A DNA stretch of 64,000 nucleotides from Akanthomyces muscarius (GCF_028009165.1 NC_079242.1:248001-312000), one strand, 5' to 3'. Shown: positions 43,585-54,125, counted from the stretch's first letter. Notes: generated from the letters alone by a model not told the origin. Numbers and translations: made by a program.

Positions 43585-44549
43585 ATGCGACTCATACGGC
43601 AAGTCGCCGTCGCAGGCACCCTCGCCGCCCAACTCGTTCGACTAGCGTATGCCCAAAACAGCTCCTTGCCAGAGCATTGCGACCTCACAATTCAGCAAGC
43701 AGCCGCGGGCGGCTTTTTCAATTCCACGGGCACAGGCGAGATTCAATTCGCTCGACAGGATAGCCAACATCCGCTAGAGCCGTGGTACATGACGCAGACG
43801 TTGCACGTCACTCGCGACGAGAAAGACGCATGGCGCACGCAGTCGCTGACTGTCTTCCTCAGTGTGCCAGAGTCGTTTGTTGGCAGCGACGAGGCCAACA
43901 ATACTAATGTCTGCGCCTATCGTATGAGGGGGCTGAATGCAACGGCCCACGACGACGGCTCGTGCGACGAGCTCCTGAGCGACGATTGTCTCGACGCCAT
44001 AGACGACCTCCCTGCGATGCCAGACAGCGATGGCAACTGTCCGTCGGTCAACGTGCAGGATGCCTGTGGCCAGGGTTTTTTCCTCTCCACTGGTAAGTTT
44101 TTACATACTTTTTCCAGTTGCCGATCGGTGTAGATCCAAGGCTAAGTTGCGGTATCCTTGGCGTAGCTCGCCCCTTCAATTTTTCAAGCTCCGTGTGCTC
44201 CATTTCGGGCCTGTCCGGATCGGACCTACCCGACAACTACAGAACGTTTACGGGCATCGGAACCGTCACACTCTCACTCACTCCGGAGACTGATGACGAC
44301 CCATACGCCATGTACGACCTGCGCGTCCGCCAACCAGCCCCCGTTCTCATCAAGGCTCGTCTAGGGGCTTCGGGCTCCGTTGCCTACCAACAACAGAAGA
44401 TGTTATGCATTGCGCCAAACAAGGTTGTCGAAGGAAGCAGGCGGCCGGTAGGTGACTTTCCGCCGTCGAGCGCGAGCGGCGCGGAGAGACCGAGGACCAT
44501 GATGTTGGTGCTGGCCGTGTCGCTTGCTGTGGCTGGAGGCATGCTGTAG
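43585..44549 (+). CDS. Probable GPI-anchored secreted protein
   Basis: Exons 43585-44092 and 44167-44549 give 296 residues. The 74-nt intron has a GTAAGT donor and GTAG acceptor, and the junction restores a continuous frame (STARPFNFSSS). A signal peptide spans 1 to about 23 (ends LAYAQ). Several N-glycosylation sequons occur (NSS, NST, NNT, NAT, NFS). The ectodomain has about ten Cys. A Ser/Ala/Gly spacer leads to a final hydrophobic tail (MMLVLAVSLAVAGGML) typical of GPI attachment. Family not recognised. It is flanked by hydrophobin-like genes in the same orientation, which suggests a cell-surface role. It may be lineage-specific. Confidence 0.75.
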
Positions 44550-45535
44550 ACTATGTTATGAAGCTTGCCTTCTACGAGGACGTGGACAATATAGCCAAAT
44601 GATGCATTGTCAGCTCCGATGGCGATTATACCGCTTGCCGTGAGGCTACTTAAGCGTGTTGCTATTCTGTAGAAGGTTGCCTGCCTTTCGGTAAATAAGC
44701 TACTTTTAGAGTCCAGTGATAATGTTTATTTACTTCCATGTAAAGTTTGAGCCATGATAGAAGCTGAATCGCGTAGATCTTCTAAGAAATATTAGTATGT
44801 AATCTTTTCTATGCGTCTTATAAGTTCTATATCATGCTGCTCATTTCGGAGACGTACCGTTTAGCGGATGCTACTGGGCTTGGCTATCCTCGGATGACGT
44901 CCGAATAGGGCGACTTATCACCACAGATACCCTGCATGAAGGGAGGGGGAGAAAGGCCCTTCTCTTGCTTCTGTAGGTCCGGTTTGATCAACAACATATG
45001 TTAGATTAGCAAGGGTCTTCTTTCAGCTTTGTCCGTCCCCGAGATGTGATTGGCGACGCCTTGCCGTTCCGCTCTCCGGGGCTGAAATGCTCGAGGCTTC
45101 TCTCGGCGATGTGCAGCACAGCGCGAGTGACGAGAAAAAGCCCGAGGTTGGACGACATGAACCTCCTTTAGCTTCAGCTCCCACGCAAGGCTAAATCATT
45201 CAAGCATTTGATAGTATGAACATTGCGCTACAAGTAGAATTGTCAGTACTGACTAATATATAACGCGCTTTCATCTGGCTCGACAGAAATACAAGCGTGA
45301 GAGTTGGGCGTCGCGTCGGTCTTTTCTTTTATTTTGTATCCTCCTTGAGCAGCATTCTTAGGCAGCCTCAGGTGGCGCTGCGAGTGCATATAGGTGTCCC
45401 AGCTTATAATAACGGATTGCCACTGCAGTATTGCTTTAATCCTATCCCCATCGCTTCATCTTCCAGCTATCAGCGCTTTTGAGCACCGAAAGCTCGTCAA
45501 GTACCGATCTCCCATGCTGATAAACCTGATTGAGA
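44550..45535. other. Intergenic; promoter of hydrophobin copy C
   Basis: 986 bp, A/T-rich after the GPI-protein gene. A TATATAACGCG element lies at about 45257, roughly 280 bp before the copy C ATG. No other gene recognised. Confidence 0.5.
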
Positions 45536-45940
45536 ATGCAGTCCGCCGCCATTGCTGCCCTCTTCGCGATCGCTGTCGTCGCCGTCCCGGCTAGCCTCGC
45601 TGGCAGCAGCGTCTGCCGCGATCTTTTGTTCAAACTCCCTTTCTGCTGCGACGTCGACGTCTTGGGGAGGCCGGGCATCAACTGCGTCTACCGTGGGTTT
45701 TACCGCATGCGCCCACTTCACTTATCCCGATTCGATCAAAAAAAGCACTGACTTTTTTTATTATTTTTTCACAATATAGCTAGTGCTGACCCCCAGAAAT
45801 ATGCCGATTTTAGGATGGTATGTGGCAAGGTGAATAAGGAAGCACAATGCTGTGCCAGCAGCGAGCCCAGGCCGGGTTACTTGAGTCTTTTCTGTGTCAA
45901 GGCGTCCAAAGGCACTTTCTTCCACAAACACTTGACTTGA
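45536..45940 (+). CDS. Class II hydrophobin-like secreted protein (copy C)
   Basis: Exons 45536-45692 and 45780-45940 encode 105 residues. A signal peptide covers 1 to about 22 (Ala/Val-rich, ends ASLAG). The eight Cys follow C27-x9-C37C38-x11-C50-x16-C67-x8-C76C77-x13-C91, an almost exact class II hydrophobin spacing except for a longer last loop. CCDVDVLG after Cys3 is the classic family segment. The 87-nt intron has a GTGGGT donor and ATATAG acceptor, and lies two codons after Cys4 in phase 1, as in copies A and B. The Cys8 tail is Lys/His-rich and longer than normal. Expected to assemble at air-water or wall surfaces; its basic tail may change this. Confidence 0.85.
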
Positions 45941-46192
45941 GATCGGCACTAGTTTGTACATGGCCTTATTCAGATATTTGACGAAGACGGGACGTGTCAT
46001 CTCGTGATAAAATAGGCACTGCTAGTATGGTTTTCTATGCTTGAATGAAAGTCATTTAAACTACTTCATCTACACCTGTTGCAGCTCCTGAAAAAAAGTC
46101 CAAAAAATGAACATATATCATATTATATCGCCTGCTTAATGCCATGCTATCCTTCAAAAAACTCCGTATTAAATGCAATTCATGTCCCATGC

Positions 46193-47305
46193 TCACTCAG
46201 GAGACTCGTCGCTTGGTTGCTGCCTTTGGCACGGCCTCCATCCTTTCTCCGCCGCCTCAACAGCCTTGGCTTCCTCCTGCGTTTCCTTGCGCTGTCTCTC
46301 CAAGGCCGCCTGTGCGAGGACCTCGCGCCGGTTCAGACCGGCGGTGATGCTACCCGCAGCGGCGACACCGCCCTGGCCATCGCCGCCGAGGACGAACTCG
46401 CCCCCTGTCCAGCCGCCACCGTCTTCTTCCTCCTCGTCATCGTACGTTTGCTGGCCAGAGATGACGTAGCGCGACGTTTCTCCCACCGTGTGGCCTCCCG
46501 ACTTCCAGTCTGCGCTATCCACCTCGCGCTCGATGGTGTGGCACAGGTCCCAAAAGTTGCGATCGTGGTCGCTGTGGATATTATGTGCCAGCTCGTGGCA
46601 CAGCGTCTTGCGAATCGTCTTGTAGTCGCGGTAGCCGTCGTGCGCATCGGTTCGCAGCCGCAGCTCAATGACCTCGCCCTTATTGCGGTTGAGGCCGAGA
46701 ATTCTCGACGTGCCCTCGTGCGTGGACTGTGTATTCGACAAGGGCTCCATCTCCGTGAGCAGCGCAACGGTGTACTTGCGCTTCTTCATCGTCGCCTTGA
46801 TGCCGGGGTCCTCCTTGAGACGCATGAGCAAAGCCATGCTCCGCTCAGGCCGCGGCAGGCCCTGCAGGGGCTTGACTTGTAGAAAGGTGTATTTGGTATC
46901 ATCGGCGCTCACGGCTTGTTTTCTCTGGGTGCGTGCCTTGCCGCGGTTTGCTAGGCGCGCTGCGGCACGTTGCTTGATCCTCTCGCACATGCTCTGCACG
47001 GCCTGAACCTCACATGAGGCGGAGCCCATGAGCTTGAGCGTCTTGCCCTGAAGTTCGGTGAGGGCCATGTCAGGGTTCTTGAAGGGTGCTTTGAGCAGCG
47101 GGCCCTTGGGTACGAGGATCTTTTGGTTGGCCACGGGAATGTCGAGCGTCGCCTCGAGTTCTTCAAAGAGCTGGACGACGGTGGCGTCTGGGGGAAACTG
47201 CACGGCGCATGTCGTCTGGCGGTGGGAGATGTTGATGGTGATCCAGTCGCTCTCAGACTCGGCCTCTGAGGCGGCGGGGCTGCGTGGTCTCTTCTGGTCG
47301 GCCAT
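46193..47305 (-). CDS. Ubiquitin-like/WLM-domain metalloprotease (Wss1-related)
   Basis: Intronless, 370 residues. The N-terminal ubiquitin-like domain (about 20-95) includes ITINISHRQTTCAVQFPPDATV and ILVPKGPLLK. The WLM zinc-metalloprotease domain (about 145-275) has the active site HELAHNIHSDHD, i.e. HExxH plus a third His. This is the 'ubiquitin/metalloprotease fusion' type, related to Wss1/Spartan-like proteases that clear DNA-protein crosslinks; the nuclear repair role is inferred from the family. The C-terminal 90 residues contain an acidic stretch (DDEEEEDGGG) and a coiled, Glu/Arg-rich end. The ATG at 47305 is chosen since upstream in-frame sequence is promoter-like and lacks family residues. 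Confidence 0.9.
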   Translation of the reverse strand: MADQKRPRSPAASEAESESDWITINISHRQTTCAVQFPPDATVVQLFEELEATLDIPVANQKILVPKGPLLKAPFKNPDMALTELQGKTLKLMGSASCEVQAVQSMCERIKQRAAARLANRGKARTQRKQAVSADDTKYTFLQVKPLQGLPRPERSMALLMRLKEDPGIKATMKKRKYTVALLTEMEPLSNTQSTHEGTSRILGLNRNKGEVIELRLRTDAHDGYRDYKTIRKTLCHELAHNIHSDHDRNFWDLCHTIEREVDSADWKSGGHTVGETSRYVISGQQTYDDEEEEDGGGWTGGEFVLGGDGQGGVAAAGSITAGLNRREVLAQAALERQRKETQEEAKAVEAAEKGWRPCQRQQPSDESPE

Positions 47306-48096
47306 GGCTGTTGTTGCTCTCTGAGCAGGCCGTTGGTCGTTAGAGAGCGATTTTGTTTGATTGCTCGTCGATCTGGCGAGGATAGGCCGACGTAAGCTTA
47401 ATTGGAGGGCTGGTGTGACACGATTACAAATGCGTCGTTGTAAGTCCGCAGGCTGTGGTACTGAAGTGGAGTTTGGTTCGTCACCACAATCTGTGAATAT
47501 ATCGAGATGGGATCGTACAACTATGATGTCAATAGTGGGAGAGGCGAGGGACAATATATAGCTGGCTGCGGACGTGTCCAAGGGGCAAACTCGGGCTTTT
47601 CTGGGGATGCCAAGCCCAAGTATCTGAAGGGTTCGGGTTGTTTCGTCGGTGCTTTGTAATGACGTTTTCGCTGCTTAGGCATGCGCCACACGCGGCCTTG
47701 GGGCATTCGCTGGCGCTGGCCGCGGGAGTGAGGCGCAGCCCCAGCCACAGCCACTCACTAGCCACGGACCTCAGGCCAAAGTCCGACGGCGCGAGGCCAA
47801 TTTAAGTGGGTCTATCCGGCCAAAGGGAACAGGCAAAGACGGTCAATAGCCAATGAAGAGCGACTTCTAAAAATAAAAATTAAATCGAGATACTTTCTAG
47901 GAATTTCGATGGATTTGTTAGCAATTAATTCTCGCTCTGAACTAGTGTGCGGTTAAGATGTAAATGATAGGTTATCACAAAGCAAAGTTCGCCCGCCCAC
48001 CGCTCCAAACAAGTCATCTTCCGTCCCTTCAGGCAAGAGGTGGAAAACGCAAGACATACAAAGGAGAGGTGAGAAAGACTTCAAGGCGCACTTGCC
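47306..48096. other. Intergenic, no gene seen
   Basis: 791 bp holding the promoter of the WLM protease gene and the 3' flank of the HET gene. No structural feature recognised. Confidence 0.55.
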
Positions 48097-50064
48097 TTAA
48101 AGTAGCTTAATTTCTTCTAATGCTACACCGTTGTTCTGTAGCACGTCAATGGTGACGGCTTGGTACATTTCGGAGATGACCACGCTGTCTCCCGCACGCA
48201 CATGAGCTCCAGCCTCAGTGGCCGAATAGAGTCTCTCGATGCGCGGGTCGGATCGAAAAGGTCCGCCGCCCAGTATGCCAACGTATCCATAGCCGCCCTC
48301 CAGCGTGAGCCGCACTTCTCTCAGCCCCCAAATCGGACCCAGGAGTGCTTCGCCCGCCATGTTCGAAGCCACGAGCCCCGAGCCAATGACGCGAAATTTC
48401 GTCCCAGAGAAATGTCGAAGTATGATCGAATATCGGCAACCAGGCAGTGCAAAAAGCTGGTCACCTGCTTGCGCTGAGTTGATCACTGATCCAACACTAC
48501 CAGGCGAAGTCTTGATGAAGCACCGGCCCGTGCATCTCTCGCGAATGCACCTGGCAACCAGCGGGCTAATTTGAAGGGCAGATTGCTCCTTCATATCGTC
48601 TCCACCTTGTTCTCGGTCACTGGGTTGTAAGCTGCGTAAGAAGTGAAGAGCTTCCGCGATAGGCACGAGGCCATTAGCAGGGTCTACATCAAGTGGCCAG
48701 GTGGTTTCCAAGATCCCTTCCGGAAACAGGGCGAATGCAACTTCGGTCAAGGCATTCAAGTCCAGGACGAAATCTTTGGCTATCCACCTCAGCAGTTTCT
48801 GAACTGCCACGCAGACATCTTTGTCACTTGATGCTAGAGACAAGCCTAGATCAATTACGTCGGTAATGTCGGCGAATTTGCGACCCCAGCAAATTAGTTC
48901 ACCAGGACAATCTTGCCGGTACCGATTGCGCAGCAGACCTGAACTATGTCCCATTAAATTGGCATGCCCGACTCGTCTCGCGTGCCAATTTGGTACCCAG
49001 GACGGCAAGCCGCTCATGCCATTTGGCCATTCGCACGATCCAATCAAGTCTACGCCATCTTGCAGTTGGCGTATGCACACCTCCTCGTAAAGAACCGCTG
49101 CGGTGAACGAGGGTCGGTAGTTTGGGACCACGTCCAAGTTTGGTCGGCAAATCCTAAGTGCCGCGTAGATGCGATCCCGCGGGTCATGACAGTCACGATA
49201 GCGGATGGTTTCCATGGCTGACCCAAAGTCCAAAGCAAGATAAAACTTGGCCATCAGGAAGATGAGGATGTTGCCCCGCCGAGCCGACCAATTCCGCCGC
49301 AAAATTGCCGAATAAGAGTCATTATCAACGAAACAGCTTTGGTAGACAATGATGGCCGTCTGCAGGTGAACAAACGGCACGGATTGCGCGCCCCATTGAA
49401 TGACGGCAGTATCTGGATTGGCGAGACCGAGTTCCTGTAGCGTCCAGACACGGTCAAACCATGTATTAGACACGCCAAGGACGAGACTCTCTAAATCCTT
49501 CTCTGTGAAAGCCAGGTCCTTTGGCGGCGAGTCTCCAGTAGTCCAGGATAAAAGATCCTTGCGAAAGTTGTATCGGGCCATTTTTGCGAGTTTACTCAAA
49601 AGGGCAATACATGCATCGGTTCCACCAACTGCTGGCCCGAACCAGATCACCACGCGCTCAGCGAGCTCATAAATGGATCCCATGTGCGCTACCTGATGGC
49701 TCTTTTCGCATTCATCTTGTTGATTAATACATATCGCATCAATCCACAGAGTACGGACTGCCGATTCGCTCCGCAAGTGCTGCAGCGCGGATCGCAGATT
49801 TTCGCGGACAGTCAAATATCGCGGTGGCGCATTCGCCGGATCGCCGTTGTTCTTGACACAGATTCTCGGTTCATCTGGTAGCAATGGTCCCCAGACGTAG
49901 GACAGCGCCTCATATTTGGGCGAGTTGGATCCATTTCCCCAAATAGAAACAGACTCCAGCTCGACTTCAATGCTGTCGGCGAAAGCACCGGGTAACAGAT
50001 GCAGCAGTCGGGATGCGAAACAATTCGAGTTGGCTGCTAGCGGGAGGTGTGCATATGGAAGCAT
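48097..50064 (-). CDS. HET-domain (heterokaryon incompatibility) protein
   Basis: Intronless, 655 residues. The three HET-domain blocks are present in order: YEALSYVWG (about 51-59), TLWIDAICINQ (about 105-115) and VWTLQELGLA (about 205-215). The N-terminus YAHLPLAANSN...RLLHLLPG is typical of this class. The long C-terminal region lacks NACHT, ankyrin or WD repeats. HET proteins trigger cell death on non-self recognition in characterised cases; members of this large family mostly have no tested role. The ATG at 50064 is used; the frame extends further upstream only through a GTG. It neighbours a kinase relic, consistent with an accessory, fast-evolving region. Confidence 0.9.
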   Translation of the reverse strand: MLPYAHLPLAANSNCFASRLLHLLPGAFADSIEVELESVSIWGNGSNSPKYEALSYVWGPLLPDEPRICVKNNGDPANAPPRYLTVRENLRSALQHLRSESAVRTLWIDAICINQQDECEKSHQVAHMGSIYELAERVVIWFGPAVGGTDACIALLSKLAKMARYNFRKDLLSWTTGDSPPKDLAFTEKDLESLVLGVSNTWFDRVWTLQELGLANPDTAVIQWGAQSVPFVHLQTAIIVYQSCFVDNDSYSAILRRNWSARRGNILIFLMAKFYLALDFGSAMETIRYRDCHDPRDRIYAALRICRPNLDVVPNYRPSFTAAVLYEEVCIRQLQDGVDLIGSCEWPNGMSGLPSWVPNWHARRVGHANLMGHSSGLLRNRYRQDCPGELICWGRKFADITDVIDLGLSLASSDKDVCVAVQKLLRWIAKDFVLDLNALTEVAFALFPEGILETTWPLDVDPANGLVPIAEALHFLRSLQPSDREQGGDDMKEQSALQISPLVARCIRERCTGRCFIKTSPGSVGSVINSAQAGDQLFALPGCRYSIILRHFSGTKFRVIGSGLVASNMAGEALLGPIWGLREVRLTLEGGYGYVGILGGGPFRSDPRIERLYSATEAGAHVRAGDSVVISEMYQAVTIDVLQNNGVALEEIKLL

Positions 50065-50311
50065 GGTAATATTCTTGGCGTGGGCAATTGGAAACAAAAT
50101 GATTGAGCCTTTCTCGAGGGAATGTTGCACAACGTACTTGGTATTTATGAGTGCGGCGTAATTCTGCTGATGAGTAATAGGCTCAGCCTCATTTATCAGT
50201 GATGCCTCGGCTTAAAGGCGGCTTTTGTAGGTTGCGTTGTTTTGTCGACTTCAGCTCTCTTCATCACTATAGCCCCAGTCCCCTCATCGACGCTAGTTGC
50301 CCGTCAACGGC

Positions 50312-50843
50312 ATGAGATCGCTCCGGATCCCATCCCGTCCTTGGCGAGCACTTATACCACCTAACCCTTCAAAAAGCGGCGCCCATGTCGCCGAACTGTC
50401 GCCTACCAAGCTTTGCTCCTTCAGCTCAAGCGCAGCTATACCGGAAAAGGCACCATCGCAACGCTGCGAGGAATATGACTGGATTGAGGGTTTTGAGTAT
50501 GTTGAGAGATACGAAACTGGTGGTTATCACCCGGTGATGGTTGGGGACATCCGGAGCAAGCGATACCAGGTCGTTGACAAACTTGGTTATGGAGGCTATT
50601 CTACAGTTTGGCTGACGCGGGAATGCAGCAAGGGACATATGTCGCGCTCAAGATTGGGGTTGCAAATTCGCGGTTGCACGAGACCATCGTGTTGAAAAAG
50701 CTTTCTGCATACAATTGTTGCGATGCATGCTTTCGTACGATCCGCTACAACGTCCTACCGCCGACGAGGTGTTTGGGTCTGATTGGGTAGTGAAATGGGC
50801 AATGAATGACTTTGAGCGGAGCTGCAGCCGAGAGGAGAAATAA
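50312..50843 (+). pseudogene. SRPK-like protein kinase relic, internally deleted
   Basis: Two ends of an SR-protein-kinase-type gene with the middle missing. The first part has YETGGYHPVMVGDI then RYQVVDKLGYGGYSTVWLTRE, which is the SRPK N-terminal signature and glycine loop. A frameshift near 50620 then moves the match to TYVALKIGVANS with the ATP-binding Lys. From 50727 the sequence reads MLSYDPLQRPTADEVF...WVVKWA and stops at 50841-50843, which is the C-terminal end of such kinases. The HRD, DFG and APE regions, some 250 residues or more, are absent. It cannot encode an active kinase. Transcription is possible, since the frame starts at an ATG. Confidence 0.8.
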
Positions 50844-50924
50844 AACTAAAGGCTACTTGGTTAGGCACCGAATGCAACGCATTAATTTCTTTGGCCAGAT
50901 AGTAGCTGGACAAGGAGGGGTGCG

Positions 50925-50940
50925 CGGGTACTCGTACCCG
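50925..50940. promoter_or_regulatory. Palindromic operator 1 (CGGGTAC-TC-GTACCCG)
   Basis: Perfect 7-bp inverted arms with a 2-bp spacer, 165 bp before the ATG of the GAF gene. CGG-containing inverted repeats are the usual targets of Zn2Cys6 dimers; the nearby regulator at 56354-58839 is the obvious candidate. Confidence 0.8.
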
Positions 50941-51104
50941 ACAGGTGTCACACTCCGGTTTCTTGGGCTGGGATTCAAACATTTATTATTTAAGTATTGA
51001 CAAGTTCCTGGTATAAACATCTCTCTCTTGGCCAAGTCTCTTGAGACGCACAGGCTCAGACTCTGTTCTGTAGCTCCTCAGACTCCCGATCCCTGAACCT
51101 CAAT

Positions 51105-51695
51105 ATGTCGACATCCCCGCAACAAAGCAGTCGTGCCGAACAACACTTAACGTCACTGGCTCAGTTAGCTGCGAAATTGCACGCAAACAGCAACGATGCG
51201 GATCTTTGGCGTGCGCTCGACCGAACTCTAGACGAAGTCTTCGGACACGCTCTATTCACCGTCCTGGCCTTCACCAAGCAATCTGGCGCTACAAGGCTCT
51301 ACAGCACAAACACCAACTTGCACCCACTGGGAACAAGAAACAAATCGCCACCTGGCAATCATGAAAGAGTTCCTATCGGCAATGCACCTCCTCCGGCCGA
51401 CCGCGCTGCATGGGTGCAGCAGGTTTTGGTAGACGGTCAGATTTGGCGTGGGCAGGTGCGCGAGGATTTGAAGGCGGCATTCGAAGATTGGGAACAACTT
51501 TGGGAAGCAGACTTGGGGTCGGTTATGAACATTCCGATCCGTCTGAGTGGCTCCACGATAGGATCGCTCAACATTCTTGATGAGGAGCACAGGTACGACG
51601 CAGCTGAGTTTGAGCTGGGCATTCTGGTAGCACAATTGGTGGCAGCATTCGTTAACCGAGTAGCCAATGAGGCTGCAAAGAAAAAGACCATGTGA
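51105..51695 (+). CDS. GAF-domain protein
   Basis: Intronless, 196 residues, soluble. A GAF-type domain covers about residues 10-190: TSLAQLAAKLHANSNDADLW, a central RVPIGNAPPPADRAAWVQQVL, then MNIPIRLSGSTIGSLNILDEEHRYDAAE, which is the canonical closing strand-helix of GAF sensors. It is a stand-alone GAF protein of the type more common in bacteria, with no kinase, cyclase or methionine-sulfoxide-reductase partner domain. It carries one operator copy in its promoter and is convergent with the permease gene, so it probably belongs to the same regulon. It might bind the pathway's small molecule, but this is inference. Transfer from bacteria is possible and untested. Confidence 0.8.
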   Translation: MSTSPQQSSRAEQHLTSLAQLAAKLHANSNDADLWRALDRTLDEVFGHALFTVLAFTKQSGATRLYSTNTNLHPLGTRNKSPPGNHERVPIGNAPPPADRAAWVQQVLVDGQIWRGQVREDLKAAFEDWEQLWEADLGSVMNIPIRLSGSTIGSLNILDEEHRYDAAEFELGILVAQLVAAFVNRVANEAAKKKTM

Positions 51696-51860
51696 CGGCA
51701 GTTTTCGCTAGCTAACTAGTGACACTAAAATGACTTGATTTTCTGTGGCTGGCACGGACATCGTCTCTTCACTACCTTTAAAATAACTTCTGAAAAGTAA
51801 AGTCTGAACTGCAAATAGAACAATGAACCTAATAGCACATTTTTCCCATGTATATACTTC

Positions 51861-53806
51861 CTACAGAGAGTATCGGATGTGCTTGTTCTTCCAATCAGTT
51901 TCGTCGGCCACGCCTTGGCTTACAACCTCCTCAACAGCTAGCCCGGCCGAGTGGGCCTCGGTACCAAACTCTCGGTCGCGTTTCTTGTTCCAGAAAGCCA
52001 TGAGCTGTCTCATGGCTAGAACAATGGTGATGTTCAGAACAAAGCACGCAATCATGATGTTAAATGCGGTCTGGAAAGTGTCAGCATGACTTCAAAGAGT
52101 CCTTTGTGGGTAACATAGCAGGAAAACGTAGACTGACCTTGTAGCCCGGTGCTTCGTGCGGCAGAAAGGTAAGAGGGCCAATGATGTACCCTGTGCAGAA
52201 GCCGACGAAAAGCAATCCGCTTACTGTCGCTTTTTTTGTATGCCCTGTGATGTTGCTGGACACGAGACTAAGGATAGTAGGGAAGGCACTCGCATAGGCG
52301 CTGATCAGCCACAGCCCTCCGAGGCGGCTCAACTTTTCCGACTCTGGAAGCAGCTTGACCATAAGTGCACCTGCCAGGGAAATAAGATTGAGTAAAGCTA
52401 TTGACACGCATCGCGCGTTTTTGAAAGAGATCGACACGACCACGGTGAGGATGACAAAGAACAAGAGGAAGCCGCCTTGCGACATGGTGAGAAGCTGTGC
52501 CTGCAAGGTGCTATAGCCAAAACTTTTCAAGACAACACTTCCGAACTGCAAATGCACACTCGTTAGCTCTTCTTTTACACGTAGGGATGTGTTTGAACGG
52601 TGGCACATACCGCGGTCAGACCACCACCGGGAAGAGTGGTGAAAACACAGAGCAGGAAGAACAACCAGGATCGAGGGTCTACCAATGCTTCCTTCATCTG
52701 CTCGTTGTCCCATTTTCTGGTTTCGGTCGAGTGCCGTGCACCTTGCACACGGGCGAAAGCCAACTTTCTTTCCCTCTCATTCAGGAACCATGCGGTTTGA
52801 GGGTTATTCGGCAAAAGCCACCAGATAACCAGGCCCCAAATGAATGTGGCAGCTCCGAAAATAAGGAACAGAAACTGGCTCGGTAAGTTAGTTACGGACT
52901 GAGTCATTATCAACTGGAATGCTTCCCACGCAGCTTGACCTACCTGCCAGCTTTTGATCGAACTCTTGATGTGGGACATGGCATATGCAAGGATACCACC
53001 GAAGACATAGGCTACACTGGCTCCTCCGTACCACAGACCATGGCGTAGAGCATGTTCGGATGGCTTGTACCACATCGACGTGATGATTGTGAAACCAGGG
53101 TTGATTGCAGCTTCGAAAGCCCCCAAAAGAATTCGCAAAGCCGCAAGACTTCCAAAGTCATGGCCAGCGGCCATGGCCATTTGTATGCCCGCCCAGATAA
53201 GTCTATACGAGGCAAGCCAAATTAGCATTCCAAAATTTCCTATTCGGTGCGGCGTTGTTCCGAGGGGTACGCGTACACCGTTAACACCACAACTTTTGCC
53301 ACCGAGAACCTGACCAGCAGGAGCGAAGACAGAGGGCTCGCTACAAGAAATCCCACGTAGAAGAAGCTAGAAACCCAGGAGTATTGTGTTCCTACGAGTT
53401 TCTGTCGCAATGCGATTGTCAGTCATCGACATCGCTTGTCAAAACAGTGAGCTGCACTTACAGTGTCCGTAATTATACCCATGATCGCGGTGTAACCAAG
53501 AGATGTCTTGTCGAGGTATTGAAGGAGATAAAGGATGAACATGAGGGGCATCAAACTGTCGCGTTGTTAGTCTCAAGGACGGAGGTAAAGGCCTCTGCGG
53601 ATGTCTTCATTTCATTTGGAAGGGTGAAACTTTATGCAGTGGTAGCCAATAACTTACTGCAAGTCAATCTTCCAGACCAGCTTCTTCTCTTCTTCGGGAG
53701 TCATGGCCAGGAGCGAGCCTTCTCCTCCGGTACCGGCTTGATCAGTTGAGTAGGAAATCGAGGCCTTGGCCTCGACCATGGAGTTTTTCTCCTCGTTGGA
53801 AGACAT
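51861..53806 (-). CDS. Dal5-like MFS permease (allantoate/anion-cation symporter family)
   Basis: Importer of organic anions such as ureidosuccinate, nicotinate, dipeptides or carboxylates in characterised family members. Seven exons: 53806-53658, 53555-53462, 53401-53277, 53202-52944, 52874-52611, 52545-52138 and 52070-51861, giving 502 residues with intact frame. Family blocks are LMPLMFILYLLQYLDKTSLGY (helix 1), LLGAFEAAINPGFTIITSMWYKPSEHALR (split here: LLGAFEAAINPGF and TSMWYKPSEHALR) and SSNITGHTKKATVSG. About 12 helices. All six introns have consensus sites, several with CTAAC branch points. It is divergent from the amidohydrolase gene across a 713-bp region with three operator palindromes, suggesting co-induction by the Zn2Cys6 regulator. 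Confidence 0.92.
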
Positions 53807-54044
53807 GGAGAATCTCAAATGTCTGGCTTTGATGCCGGAGAGTTGCGAAGATGCTGGACCAGCGTGGGAGTTGCCTTTTTCTTTATACAAGACCTGGCCC
53901 CCCTTCAGAAGAAGAATCGGCTTGCGAGGCGTTTTTGTTGCCCAATAAAGTCGAAGTTGCGTATCTCAGAACTCTAAGATACCCACGATCTAGACCCCTA
54001 CGTGGTTTTCCACCCTCTGCTCAAAAACCTGGGGGAGCGGATCA

Positions 54045-54060
54045 CGGGTACTTGTACCCG
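54045..54060. promoter_or_regulatory. Palindromic operator 2 (CGGGTAC-TT-GTACCCG)
   Basis: Perfect copy of the 16-bp palindrome, 239 bp upstream of the permease ATG. Confidence 0.85.
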
Positions 54061-54109
54061 CTGGGATCCTCTCGTTGGCGATAGCATCAATCTGGGGTAA
54101 TCCACACGC

Positions 54110-54125
54110 CGGGTACAAGTACCCG
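54110..54125. promoter_or_regulatory. Palindromic operator 3 (CGGGTAC-AA-GTACCCG)
   Basis: Perfect copy centred 65 bp from operator 2. Confidence 0.85.
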
